DNA of 64,000 nt from JAKAKT01 sp041305385 (GTDB lineage Archaea; Micrarchaeota; Micrarchaeia; Burarchaeales; JAKAKT01). Both the position numbers and the translations under genes were made by a program. The stretch is from positions 1 to 64,000 of the forward strand of contig JBFYLO010000030.1 of the NCBI GenBank assembly GCA_041305385.1. The letters run 5' to 3'. Below the pieces are notes generated by a model that was given only the letters and a program-made list of their open reading frames with translations, was not told the origin of the DNA and made no database searches. Within the stretch, counting starts at the first letter, position 1; every line of letters begins with the position of its first letter. This document shows positions 33,717 to 41,097 of this stretch, piece by piece.

Positions 33717-34108
33717 GCGACAGTCCAGAACGCGCGATTGGAGAGGCTGAAAATTGGCTAGTCTCTGCAAAGGATAAGCTCGCTCTTGCTGAGACTGAAG
33801 ATGTCGCCGCTAACGTGTGCTGCTCACTTGCGATTCATGCAATTATTCGGGCAAATGATGCCGTTACTTTGAAATTTCTTCGCCTGAAAGGAACCCGCCA
33901 CGATGATGCGCCGGCTATGTTCTCAAAGCTTCTGCAGCAGGGGAAGATTGCAAGCGAAAACCGGCGCTTCCTCAGGCTCCTGCAGAAGGCGATGGTTGAT
34001 AAGAGCGGGGCTGATTACGGAAAAGGGATGTTCAACTACGAGAAAGCAAAACGATATGTGGAAGACGCTGGAGAGTTTGTTTCCGCAGTGAAGGGGCTGA
34101 TTCGATGA
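33713..34108 (+). CDS. HEPN domain toxin
   Basis: 131 residues, four-helix HEPN fold. It begins with an EAENWLVSAKDKLALAE helix; the central AIHAIIRANDAVTLKFLRLK resembles the conserved HAAIRAADAL-type helix of HEPN proteins. RLKGTRHDDA supplies an Arg-x5-His that could be the RNase motif (Rx4-6H), although its loop is slightly unusual. Predicted RNase toxin, inhibited by the upstream MNT protein. Start ATG at 33713 overlaps the MNT stop. The TrmJ gene follows 24 nt later but is probably functionally unrelated. Confidence 0.8.
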   Translation: MSDSPERAIGEAENWLVSAKDKLALAETEDVAANVCCSLAIHAIIRANDAVTLKFLRLKGTRHDDAPAMFSKLLQQGKIASENRRFLRLLQKAMVDKSGADYGKGMFNYEKAKRYVEDAGEFVSAVKGLIR

Positions 34109-34132
34109 GTTCGGTTCTGAAGGGGGATTGCT

Positions 34133-34846
34133 TTGGCTGAATTCAAGATAATTCTTGTCGGAACTGAGTATCCCATTAACCTGGGCTACTGTGCCAGAGT
34201 GCTCGCTAACTTCGGCTACCCTGAAATGCATCTTGTAAAGCCGAAAGCGAAAATCGGGAAGACGGCGATAATGCACGCAAAGCACGGGAGAGGGGTGCTG
34301 GAGAAGGCGAAAGTCTACGGGACGCTGGAAGCTGCCACGCGGGACTGCGATTTCATTGTTGGCACTACTGGGATAACGAAAAAGGGGAAGGAGACGCTCA
34401 GGAATCCCATTAACCTGGAGAAGTTTGCCGGGAAGGCGGAGAAGGAAAGCGCGAAATTCGCAATTCTTTTCGGGAGGGAGGGGACCGGGCTGAGCGCCGA
34501 GGAGATAAAGAAGTGCGACTTCCTGGTTTCAGTTCCAACCAGCAAGAGTTACCCTGTCCTCAATCTCTCGCACGCACTCGCCATCGTCCTTTATAGGGTT
34601 TCGAGGACGAAGAACTGCGGGTTTGCGAAAGGCGCGAAAGAAAGGGAGAAAAATGAGCTGATAAAGACTTTTTCCGAGCTCACTGACTTCTACAAGCCCC
34701 ATCTTAGAAACGGGGACAAAATCAAGCTCGCGTTCAGGAGGATGATTGGCAGGTCGATGGTTACCGAGCTCGAGGCCTCGGCCCTGCTCTGCGTTTTCAA
34801 GAAAGCGAAAGAGGAAATTAGGGGGAAGAGGAGAAAAGAAAAATAG
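34133..34846 (+). CDS. trmJ: SpoU-family tRNA 2'-O-methyltransferase (TrmJ-like)
   Basis: 237 residues, TTG start with AAGGGGG upstream. SPOUT motif 1 is IILVGTEYPINLGYCARVLANFG (Asn-x-Gly-x2-Ala-Arg, here NLGYCAR), motif 2 FAILFGREGTGLSAEEI and motif 3 VPTSKSYPVLNLSHALAIVLY. The C-terminal tail of about 70 residues is helical, as in TrmJ. Archaeal TrmJ methylates the 2'-OH of residue 32 in tRNA. The SPOUT knot and motif set are clear; the exact position on tRNA is inferred from the family. Confidence 0.88.
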   Translation: MAEFKIILVGTEYPINLGYCARVLANFGYPEMHLVKPKAKIGKTAIMHAKHGRGVLEKAKVYGTLEAATRDCDFIVGTTGITKKGKETLRNPINLEKFAGKAEKESAKFAILFGREGTGLSAEEIKKCDFLVSVPTSKSYPVLNLSHALAIVLYRVSRTKNCGFAKGAKEREKNELIKTFSELTDFYKPHLRNGDKIKLAFRRMIGRSMVTELEASALLCVFKKAKEEIRGKRRKEK

Positions 34847-34855
34847 GGAAAAAAG

Positions 34856-35233
34856 CTAGCCGCTGCTGGCCGGCTTCTTCGACTTGACTATCTTTATCTT
34901 AGAAGGAGTGAGTAGAATCTTGTCGTTGTCTATCCTCGCGATGTCGCCGTTGACCTTGTTCACATACTCCTTCAGGTCCGCCACTATCATCTTGAGCTTC
35001 GCGGCGTTCCTCGCCATGGGCGACATGTTCAGAAGGATGATGTTCCTCTGCCTCAGCTCGTCCTCGATGATTTTTATGTCTGCCTCGCTCTCCAGGGCAA
35101 CGGGCTTCACGTAGAAGTCAGCGGGCTCATGGAGAACGTCGACGTTCTCAAGCTCAACAGTGTCCATGTACTCCTCGATGTCCATGTCCTTTGAGAAGCC
35201 GAAAGCCTTTGATAGCTTTTCGAATATGCTCAT
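34856..35233 (-). CDS. sepF: Archaeal SepF, cell-division FtsZ anchor
   Basis: 125 residues. A short amphipathic N-terminus (MSIFEKLSKAFGF) for membrane binding, an acidic linker (MDIEEYMDTVELENVD), then the SepF core with VKPVALESEADIKIIEDELR and IILLNMSPMARN. Archaeal SepF dimers tether FtsZ to the membrane and are essential for division in the archaea tested. GAGGTG lies 5 nt before the ATG at 35233. It is divergent from orc1/cdc6 across 75 bp, so replication and division genes share one control region. Confidence 0.9.
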   Translation of the reverse strand: MSIFEKLSKAFGFSKDMDIEEYMDTVELENVDVLHEPADFYVKPVALESEADIKIIEDELRQRNIILLNMSPMARNAAKLKMIVADLKEYVNKVNGDIARIDNDKILLTPSKIKIVKSKKPASSG

Positions 35234-35308
35234 ATTTCCACCTCAGTACTCCAAACGAACATTCAACGTAACAGTTATTAAATCCTATATTATAAATCTT
35301 TCTGTCCG

Positions 35309-36517
35309 GTGGTGCCGTTGCCAGATTCTTTCAAGGAAATTCTCTCCCGAGAGTCAGTGTTCGTCAAGCGGGATGTCCTTTCTCCGCATTACATCCCTGG
35401 GAAGCTGCCTCACAGGGAGAAGGAGATTGAGAAGATAATGAGGTCGGTCTCGCCGGCAATTCAGGGCGAGAAGCCGAGGAACCTTTTCATTTACGGGAAG
35501 ACCGGCACCGGGAAGACGAGCACCGTCAAGTATGTTCTTAACAAGCTCGGGGAGGAGGGTGCGAAAGCCCCCGTATCATTCATAAACTGCAGGATGTACG
35601 GGTCGCGCTACAAGGTAATGCAGCGGATGGCGCAGGACCACATACCTGAGCACGCCAAGCCGGGCTACGGAATCTCCTATTTCTACGAGAGGCTTCTGGA
35701 TTGGATAGAGGAAGACGGGAAGCAGCTGATAGTGGTTCTCGATGAGGTGGACATGGTGAAGGACCTGGACGACCTTCTTTATACGCTCACGCGCTCCAAC
35801 GACGACCTGAAAAAAGGCGGGGTCTCGTTAGTCGGAATCTCGAACCGCTTGAACTTCAAGGAGAGGCTCGACCCGCGCTCCATGAGCAGCCTGCTTGAAA
35901 CCGAGATTGTGTTTTCCCCCTACAATTCCAAGGAGCTCGCCGGGATTCTCGAAGCTAGAAGCAAGGCGGGGTTCGCCAAGGGGGCAGTGGACGAGTCGGC
36001 GATTAACCTGGCTGCGGCCATTGCTGCCCAGGAGACAGGAGACGCGAGGTATGCGCTCAAGCTCCTGTTCAGGGGCGGGGAGATTGCCGATGAGAAGGGC
36101 GAGAGGCCTGTGGCTGACAGGCATGTGGAGGAGGCGAGGAAGAGCGTTGACGAGGGGGTTGCAGCAGATGCCATAAGCACGCTGCCCGACCACCAGCAGA
36201 TTGTCCTCTATGCGATAGCCAAGCTCACTCTGAGGGGCTCCAGGTATTCCAGGCTGGACAGTGGAAACGGCCAGGGCGAGAACTACCTGCTCTCCGGGGA
36301 GGTCTATGAGGATTACGTGGAATCCTCGAAAAAGTTCCACAAGATGGCGAGGAGCGCCCGCTGGTTCAGGCAGTATCTCAATGACCTGGAGATGCTCGGG
36401 CTCATAACGATGGTGGATTCAGGGAAAGGCCAGCGCGGGCATACTCGGTTCATAAAGATTGCTTACTCGGCGGAGAAAATAAAGGAGATTGTCGAGAAGC
36501 ATCTGAGCGGTGAGTAA
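35309..36517 (+). CDS. cdc6: Orc1/Cdc6 replication initiator
   Basis: 402 residues. AAA+ core with Walker A YGKTGTGKTSTVKYV, Walker B VVLDEVDMV, sensor 1 LVGISNRLNF and an Arg-rich RLDPRSMSSL block; the C-terminal winged helix (about residues 310-400, with RSARWFRQYLNDLEMLGLI) binds origin DNA. The GTG at 35309 (or the next codon, also GTG) is about 15-20 bp past TATTATAAATC, so leaderless. The short upstream gap shows no convincing ORB repeats, so the origin itself is not located here with confidence. Confidence 0.93.
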   Translation: MVPLPDSFKEILSRESVFVKRDVLSPHYIPGKLPHREKEIEKIMRSVSPAIQGEKPRNLFIYGKTGTGKTSTVKYVLNKLGEEGAKAPVSFINCRMYGSRYKVMQRMAQDHIPEHAKPGYGISYFYERLLDWIEEDGKQLIVVLDEVDMVKDLDDLLYTLTRSNDDLKKGGVSLVGISNRLNFKERLDPRSMSSLLETEIVFSPYNSKELAGILEARSKAGFAKGAVDESAINLAAAIAAQETGDARYALKLLFRGGEIADEKGERPVADRHVEEARKSVDEGVAADAISTLPDHQQIVLYAIAKLTLRGSRYSRLDSGNGQGENYLLSGEVYEDYVESSKKFHKMARSARWFRQYLNDLEMLGLITMVDSGKGQRGHTRFIKIAYSAEKIKEIVEKHLSGE

Positions 36518-36518
36518 G

Positions 36519-37073
36519 ATGGCTGGGAAAGACGCGAGGCTGGTAGATTTCCTTTTCGAAGCCGGGATGCTGAAGGACACCCCGAGGAGCGGGTGGCTCA
36601 CCATCGGGATTAAGGACCCGGAGAGCGTGGCAGAGCATTCGTTCAGGACTGCCCTTATCGGCTGGGTTTTGGCAAAGCTCGAGAAAGCGAACTGGGAGAG
36701 AGTCCTGGGGATGTGCCTGCTCCATGACCTGGAGGAGACGAGGCTCGGGGACCTTCATACTGTGAACAGGGTTTATTTGAAGGAGAAAAAGAGCGCCTAC
36801 GCGGATATTTTCAAAGGCTTGTTCTGCGAGAGCGAAATGAAAGAGCTGGCCCGGGAGCTGAAGGAGATGAAAACCAAGGAAGCTGTGATTGCCCGCGACG
36901 CCGATAAGCTCGAGATGGTTTTCCAAGCGAAAGAGTACCGGGACCAGGGGAAAAAATATGCCGAGGACTGGATTAGGAGCGGAATGAGGGGGCTTAGGAC
37001 TAAGAGCGCGGAGAGGATTGCGAGGGAAGCCCTGAAGAGGGACTCGAGGGAATGGCTGTTTGGGATAAAGTAG
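36519..37073 (+). CDS. HD-domain phosphohydrolase (YfbR-like)
   Basis: About 184 residues from the ATG at 36519; GGTGA overlapping the cdc6 stop is 5 nt upstream, and the two genes are 1 nt apart. HD metal ligands: His in ESVAEHSFRTA, His-Asp in LLHDLEETRLGD and a later Asp in IARDADKLEM. The pattern, including the GWLTIGI strand before the first His, is that of the YfbR/HDDC2 5'-deoxynucleotidases that dephosphorylate dNMPs. Coupling to the replication initiator fits a role in nucleotide-pool control, which is inference. Confidence 0.85.
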   Translation: MAGKDARLVDFLFEAGMLKDTPRSGWLTIGIKDPESVAEHSFRTALIGWVLAKLEKANWERVLGMCLLHDLEETRLGDLHTVNRVYLKEKKSAYADIFKGLFCESEMKELARELKEMKTKEAVIARDADKLEMVFQAKEYRDQGKKYAEDWIRSGMRGLRTKSAERIAREALKRDSREWLFGIK

Positions 37074-37076
37074 CAG

Positions 37077-37622
37077 TCAACTTCTATTTCTGTCGTTCCA
37101 GCTTATTGCTATCAGGAAGAGCGCTGTTGCCGACGCAGTGAAAAGAAGGACCCCGAACCTGGTGGGCCCTGAGAGCAGGCCGTACATGGAAAACAGGAGG
37201 GTGCCTGCCGAGACTGCGAGGCCGAGCCAATAGGACCACTCCCGCGTCATCAGTATGCCGTAGCCGGAAAACAGGTAGACGAGAACCTTGGCGCCTTCGA
37301 TTGAAAAATAGATTGCCTCAGCGGGGAGATTCGCCCCGCTGGCCCTGGAAAAAAGGAATGCCTGCACAAGTCCAATTGCATCCAACGCCGACTTTGCAGC
37401 CACTGCCAGTCCGAGAAGCAGGAGCATCGCCCCGGCTGCCATCTGGCGGGTCGTCAAGAACGACCGCTCGGGAATCTCGAGCGAGGATTCGGCCATTGCT
37501 TCGAGGCAGTCGAGGCATAACTTGCGCTCACCCACGGTCTCGAGACAATGCTCGCAGAAAAAATTCCTGCAGAACATGCACGAGCCGGCTGCTGCCTGTT
37601 CCGGGTGGTTGAGGCACCTCAT
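37077..37622 (-). CDS. B-box-type zinc-finger membrane protein
   Basis: 181 residues. The N-terminus has a B-box-like zinc finger: CLNHPEQAAAGSCMFCRNFF, then CEHCLETVGERKLCLDCLE, with the spacing C-x2-H ... C-x2-C ... C-x2-C ... C-x2-C. Four hydrophobic helices follow (AAGAMLLLLGLAVAAKSAL onward). The zinc domain faces the cytoplasm on topology rules. Such proteins are widespread in archaea and bacteria but their role is unknown. It is the last gene of the PIN-Rpo7-Spt4 transcription unit, 19 nt after the S26e-like gene. Confidence 0.7.
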   Translation of the reverse strand: MRCLNHPEQAAAGSCMFCRNFFCEHCLETVGERKLCLDCLEAMAESSLEIPERSFLTTRQMAAGAMLLLLGLAVAAKSALDAIGLVQAFLFSRASGANLPAEAIYFSIEGAKVLVYLFSGYGILMTREWSYWLGLAVSAGTLLFSMYGLLSGPTRFGVLLFTASATALFLIAISWNDRNRS

Positions 37623-37641
37623 AGGATCGCGCTTGAGGAGA

Positions 37642-37878
37642 TTACTTGTTATACTTCCTCATGGCCTGCCTTTTCTTCTTCTCGTATATCCTCCTGTGCT
37701 TTCCGCAGCTCGGGCAGTAGTAGGCAGTCTGCGTGTTGAAAACCTTTATGTCGTCGGCGCTTCGCAGGTCGGTGCTGTACATGACTCGGCTGTCGTACCG
37801 TACTGACTTGCTTCTCCTAATGCTTCGGCCGCATCCTGCGCAAACCATCAGCTGGTCACTTCCTCTTCTGCTTCCCAT
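37642..37878 (-). CDS. Small zinc-ribbon protein, ribosomal protein S26e-like
   Basis: 78 residues with two CxxC knuckles (VCAGCGRSIRRSKSVRYD and YYCPSCGKHRRIYEKKKR) and a basic tail. The spacing and the GRxIxRxKxVR block resemble archaeal/eukaryotic S26e, which sits near the mRNA exit channel; it is shorter than usual S26e (about 95-115 aa). RNase P protein Rpp21/Rpr2 is a rival call but would have an N-terminal helical pair that is absent here. AGGAGGG is 5 nt before the ATG at 37878, inside the end of the phosphoesterase gene (23-nt overlap), which suggests translational coupling. Confidence 0.5.
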   Translation of the reverse strand: MGSRRGSDQLMVCAGCGRSIRRSKSVRYDSRVMYSTDLRSADDIKVFNTQTAYYCPSCGKHRRIYEKKKRQAMRKYNK

Positions 37879-38650
37879 TAAATCCCTCCTGTGATTGGCC
37901 CCCCTTCGGAATCAGCGATGAAACCTCGCCGAGCGGGGTGCCGTCGAGTAAGTAGACTTTGGACTCCTCTAATTTAAAGATTTTATTATTCATCAGTGGC
38001 CCGTGAAGGCCTTCTGGCGGGTCCCGGTTTAGTATTGCCCCGCCCGTCAGGGGATTGAACGCCGGGGTGATTATTACGTTGGAGCCTGGCTTCGCGTTGG
38101 GATAGTGCTCTCGAATGTTGCTCGAAAACGTCCCTATGCACCAGGCCTTGAGCACGTGCCTTCCGCCCAATGGGTCCGAGAATTCCACGCAGGGATGCTG
38201 ATGCGCCATCACCACGGTTTTCTGCGACATCGCCTCTGGGGAGGGCCAGGCATGCCCGTGAAAAAAACCGAAATCGCCGAGAACGAAACCGCTGGGGGGG
38301 GAGATTTCAACATTTTGGCTTTTCAGGTACCTCCTCAGATTCCCGTCATGATTTCCTGGAGTAACCACCACTTTGGCCCTTGCGGAAACCTTCTCGAAGA
38401 AGAGTGAGATGTCGCGTGTCTCTTCCAGTGGCGTGTCTGGTACGTTGTGCTTGACATCCCCCAAAAAAACAACCAGTTCAGGCGAGTAGTCCTCCACTAT
38501 CCCGAGAACTGAATCGAGCATTTTCTGGGTTTGAGAACCTATTCTGAGCCCTTTCCCAAACAGCTCGTGCTCTAAGCCAATATGCAAATCAGCTAGAACG
38601 AGCGCCTGCCCTGCCATGAGCGCGGGCAAGCCAGGTATGAATTTCAGCAT
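37856..38650 (-). CDS. Metallophosphoesterase
   Basis: 264 residues, calcineurin-like fold. Metal motifs in order: ADLHIGLEHELF (Asp-x-His), VFLGDVKHN (Gly-Asp), VVTPGNHDGNL (Gly-Asn-His-Asp), MAHQHPCVEF and a late FFHGHAW (Gly-His-x-His-like). This is the YfcE/SbcD-like archaeal phosphoesterase subgroup with a short C-terminal extension rich in Lys/Gln. The substrate could be DNA ends, cyclic nucleotides or other phosphoesters. It starts 1 nt after the spt4 stop and overlaps the next gene, so it is firmly embedded in the transcription operon. Confidence 0.82.
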   Translation of the reverse strand: MLKFIPGLPALMAGQALVLADLHIGLEHELFGKGLRIGSQTQKMLDSVLGIVEDYSPELVVFLGDVKHNVPDTPLEETRDISLFFEKVSARAKVVVTPGNHDGNLRRYLKSQNVEISPPSGFVLGDFGFFHGHAWPSPEAMSQKTVVMAHQHPCVEFSDPLGGRHVLKAWCIGTFSSNIREHYPNAKPGSNVIITPAFNPLTGGAILNRDPPEGLHGPLMNNKIFKLEESKVYLLDGTPLGEVSSLIPKGGQSQEGFNGKQKRK

Positions 38651-38651
38651 C

Positions 38652-38843
38652 CTAACCCTTTATTCTTACTGCGTATTTGCCCGGCGCCTTTGCCCCGATT
38701 TTCTTCGCTATCTCGGACTTCTCTGGGTCGAAGACGACCACGTAGCTGGACCACTTGTCAGTGAGCTCGTTTCCATTGCATCCTGGGCACACGTGGCCTT
38801 CAGTTATTATGAGCCTGCAGTTCTTGCATGCCTTGTCAGTCAT
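38652..38843 (-). CDS. spt4: Transcription elongation factor Spt4 (RNA polymerase subunit E'')
   Basis: 63 residues. Zinc ribbon ACKNCRLIITEGHVCPGC, followed by ELTDKWSSYVVVFDPEKSEI and AKKIGAKAPGKYAVRI, a nearly full-length match to archaeal Spt4. It pairs with Spt5 to close the clamp of the RNA polymerase and keep elongation processive. Location directly after rpo7 is the conserved archaeal arrangement. Confidence 0.95.
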   Translation of the reverse strand: MTDKACKNCRLIITEGHVCPGCNGNELTDKWSSYVVVFDPEKSEIAKKIGAKAPGKYAVRIKG

Positions 38844-38853
38844 GTCATCAGCC

Positions 38854-39387
38854 TCACTTTTTTATCCAGTCGAGCTTCCCCAGGCCCTCTGGCCTCATCG
38901 TTAGCCCTGCCCTGGTCTCCGGTATCGAGCCCTTCAGGCTGACTGTCGAAATCTTCGCCCTCACGATATCCCCTTTCTTCAGCATTTTCTTGCTCTCCTT
39001 GCCTATGAACGCCGGGACCTTCTTGTCATAGGAGAGGAAATCGTTGGTTATCTGCGAGAGGTGCACCAGCCCGTCGAGCGGGCCCATCCTGACGAATACG
39101 CCGAATTCGACCACCTCGCTGACATCGCCCTCCACGACTTCGTTAACCTCAGGCATGAACGAGAGAACGTCGAAATTCACCTTATGGTGGGAGGCGCCGT
39201 CCCCGGGAATCACTGTCCCCTCGCTGACGTCCCTCACGTTCCATAAGGAGAGCACTATCCCCAGGTCCTTGTCCACCTTCCGCTCATATTTCTCCCTGAG
39301 CAGATGGACTATGGTCGAGTTGAGCTCCGTGGAGAAATACTTCGGAGGCACGCGGACCATGTCAGAGATTGTCGAAACCTTATACAT
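38854..39387 (-). CDS. rpo7: RNA polymerase subunit Rpo7 (RpoE')
   Basis: 177 residues from the ATG at 39387, preceded by GGTGA at 6 nt; a TTG one codon upstream is less likely. The N-terminal RNP-like tip (MYKVSTISDMVRVPPKYFS, with the DLGIVLSLWNV strand) contacts the polymerase clamp. The C-terminal S1/OB domain (VVEGDVSEVVEFGVFVRMGP, DGLVHLSQI) binds emerging RNA. With Rpo4 it forms the stalk that helps open the promoter. Operon order PIN-rpo7-spt4 matches other archaea. Confidence 0.95.
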   Translation of the reverse strand: MYKVSTISDMVRVPPKYFSTELNSTIVHLLREKYERKVDKDLGIVLSLWNVRDVSEGTVIPGDGASHHKVNFDVLSFMPEVNEVVEGDVSEVVEFGVFVRMGPLDGLVHLSQITNDFLSYDKKVPAFIGKESKKMLKKGDIVRAKISTVSLKGSIPETRAGLTMRPEGLGKLDWIKK

Positions 39388-39409
39388 CAAGCATCACCCT
39401 TTTTGAGCG

Positions 39410-39784
39410 TTATTCGAAATCGATTTTTGACCTTCCTTTCAGCACGATTGACCTGACCCCGGCCTCCCTGAGCCTCTTCCTCAGGGCCGCATCGTTGGTG
39501 CACGCGAGCGCCCCGGTCGAGGAGCAATAGTCGAGAATCCACTCATCGGCATTTTTCGAGGTCCGGATGACCTTCGCTCCCGCCCCCCTCAAGGTTTCAA
39601 GGGCATGGGCAGCGCCCTTCCCCGACGGGCTTTTGCTTCTCGAAAGCCCCTCGAGCTCGGCCATCACCGAGGAGGAGGTCACGAGCCCGTATTCGCCAAC
39701 GAGGTCCCGGAGCGCGAGCAGGGAGTCCACTTTGAACCTGTATGCGCTCATGAGAAAATTGGCGTCGACTACCAGTATTTGCAT
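39410..39784 (-). CDS. PIN-domain protein, Fcf1/Utp24-like
   Basis: 124 residues. PIN nuclease acidic residues: Asp in VVDANFLMSAYR, Glu in VMAELEGLSR, Asp in LACTNDAALRKRL and the trailing GVRSIVLKGRSKIDF. A gene of this type stands ahead of rpo7 and spt4 in many archaeal genomes and is related to eukaryotic Fcf1/Utp24, the endonuclease that cuts 18S pre-rRNA. A TATA-like TTTAAAATAC lies upstream, so this is probably the first gene of the unit running to 37077. RNA target is inferred. Confidence 0.82.
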   Translation of the reverse strand: MQILVVDANFLMSAYRFKVDSLLALRDLVGEYGLVTSSSVMAELEGLSRSKSPSGKGAAHALETLRGAGAKVIRTSKNADEWILDYCSSTGALACTNDAALRKRLREAGVRSIVLKGRSKIDFE

Positions 39785-39852
39785 TTCGTATACTTCTATA
39801 GGACAAGTATTTTAAAGTTTCTCGAGAACCGAAGGCGGTGCCCAATGGTTCA

Positions 39853-41061
39853 TCATAAGTCTGCGAGCCCTGTGCCAGCCAGTGAGCCGTCAGCGATGTG
39901 GGCCATGGAATCCAGGGTTATCTTCGCCATATACTGGTTGCGCGTCTTGTCCAATGGTTCCCGGTCGAATTTGTCGGTATTCCTGGCAGCCACGAGGAAA
40001 TCGTTGACCCGTATGACGCCCTTGTTCATTAAGATGAACGCATTGAAAGCCAATTTGGAATCATCGTTGTCCAACTTACTGCCAAGCCCCTTGACTCCCC
40101 TCCAAATTCCGACTAGTTCGGAAGCGATGGCTTTCAGGTGCGGGCTGATTTCCCTCCCGAGCTTTTCAACCACTGACTGGAGAACCTGGTCTGAATCGCC
40201 TGCGAGCCTGAACTTGGAGGAGTTGCCGCCCTCCAGGTTCTCGGAGTGCTTGGTGAGGAGCGAGGAGATGGCCTGAGCGTGCGTTTGTATGTGCCTACCG
40301 CACTCGGAGAGTGCCGGGTCCTTGGCACTTTGCTCCAGGCCATATGCCGCCGCATTAATCGGAGTCAATGCATTGTTGAGATTGTGCTTGTATGCTGCGA
40401 GCACCTCTGCTGCGAGGTCCGCCCTATTGCCGAAGAATGCCATTCTCTGCCCGGGGATATAATCGTATGTCAGTAGTTTCGGGCCTAAATTCGCTTTTTT
40501 TGCATCCTCGAGAAACTTAATGGCTGTCTCGCACTCGGAAACCACGGTGTCGAGCTTCTTGTTCGTATCGTCCGTTCCGCGAATGGATGAAAGCTGGACC
40601 TTGGCGTCTTGGAGGACGGGCACTGCCTTTTCAGCCAGCGCCATTATGAACTCCTTGGCCATCTCCCCCTCATTCTTTCCTTTTAGGTCCGGGGAGGAGA
40701 CATCTTGGTAAACGGCGTCTGAGAGGACTACCTCTCGATACCGGATATGGAAGTTTGAGATAGGCATTAATTTTTCCAAAACCAGGTTAATCCTGTCCTT
40801 AACCTCCTGGGACTCGCTTGATTTCGGATGTATTATGTTGGCAAGGATCCCGACTGTGTTCATGCAAGCGCCGTAGTGGTGGAAGAGCGTCGCGAATACC
40901 TGCTCAGCAGCCTCCTTCCTGATGGTGGCTGGCTGAGGGGCATGAGTTTTTGAGATGTAGCGGGTTATCTGGGGAGTTGTCGCCCGTACTGGAGGAGTTT
41001 TCTTTCTCTGCATGTTTGTTTGGTTCCCATGGTCCCCAGTAGGTACGTTTGAATCCTGCAT
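39853..41061 (-). CDS. Helical protein with histidine-kinase H-box-like motif, no kinase domain
   Basis: 402 residues from the ATG at 41061, with ATTATATACT about 22 bp upstream (leaderless). Entirely helical, no membrane segment. AYKHNLNNALTPINAAAYGL at about residues 223-242 closely resembles the phosphoacceptor H-box of HisKA domains (H-D/N-L-N-N-x-L-T-P-I). A second His-centred helix (FATLFHHYGACMNTVGILAN) lies near residue 60, so two DHp-like hairpins may exist. The ATP-binding HATPase region is absent. It could be a phosphotransfer protein or simply use the fold. The N-terminal 45 residues are disordered, rich in Thr/Pro/Gln. Confidence 0.55.
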   Translation of the reverse strand: MQDSNVPTGDHGNQTNMQRKKTPPVRATTPQITRYISKTHAPQPATIRKEAAEQVFATLFHHYGACMNTVGILANIIHPKSSESQEVKDRINLVLEKLMPISNFHIRYREVVLSDAVYQDVSSPDLKGKNEGEMAKEFIMALAEKAVPVLQDAKVQLSSIRGTDDTNKKLDTVVSECETAIKFLEDAKKANLGPKLLTYDYIPGQRMAFFGNRADLAAEVLAAYKHNLNNALTPINAAAYGLEQSAKDPALSECGRHIQTHAQAISSLLTKHSENLEGGNSSKFRLAGDSDQVLQSVVEKLGREISPHLKAIASELVGIWRGVKGLGSKLDNDDSKLAFNAFILMNKGVIRVNDFLVAARNTDKFDREPLDKTRNQYMAKITLDSMAHIADGSLAGTGLADL

Positions 41062-41082
41062 AGAAATTATTTTAACAGGACA

Positions 41083-41094
41083 AGTATATAATGC
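41083..41094 (-). promoter_or_regulatory. TATA-like region between divergent genes
   Basis: CATTATATACTT on the - strand precedes the ATG at 41061 by 22 bp. For the + strand gene at 41098 the fitting box is ATTATTTTAAC at about 41067-41077. Confidence 0.45.
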
Positions 41095-41097
41095 ATT

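Noticed and set aside
35234..35308. ORB-like origin boxes next to cdc6
   Set aside because: CTCCAAACGAA is only a weak partial match and there is no repeated copy, so no origin is claimed.
37642..37878. RNase P protein Rpp21/Rpr2
   Set aside because: The helical N-terminus of that family is missing and the Cys spacing fits S26e better, although certainty is moderate.
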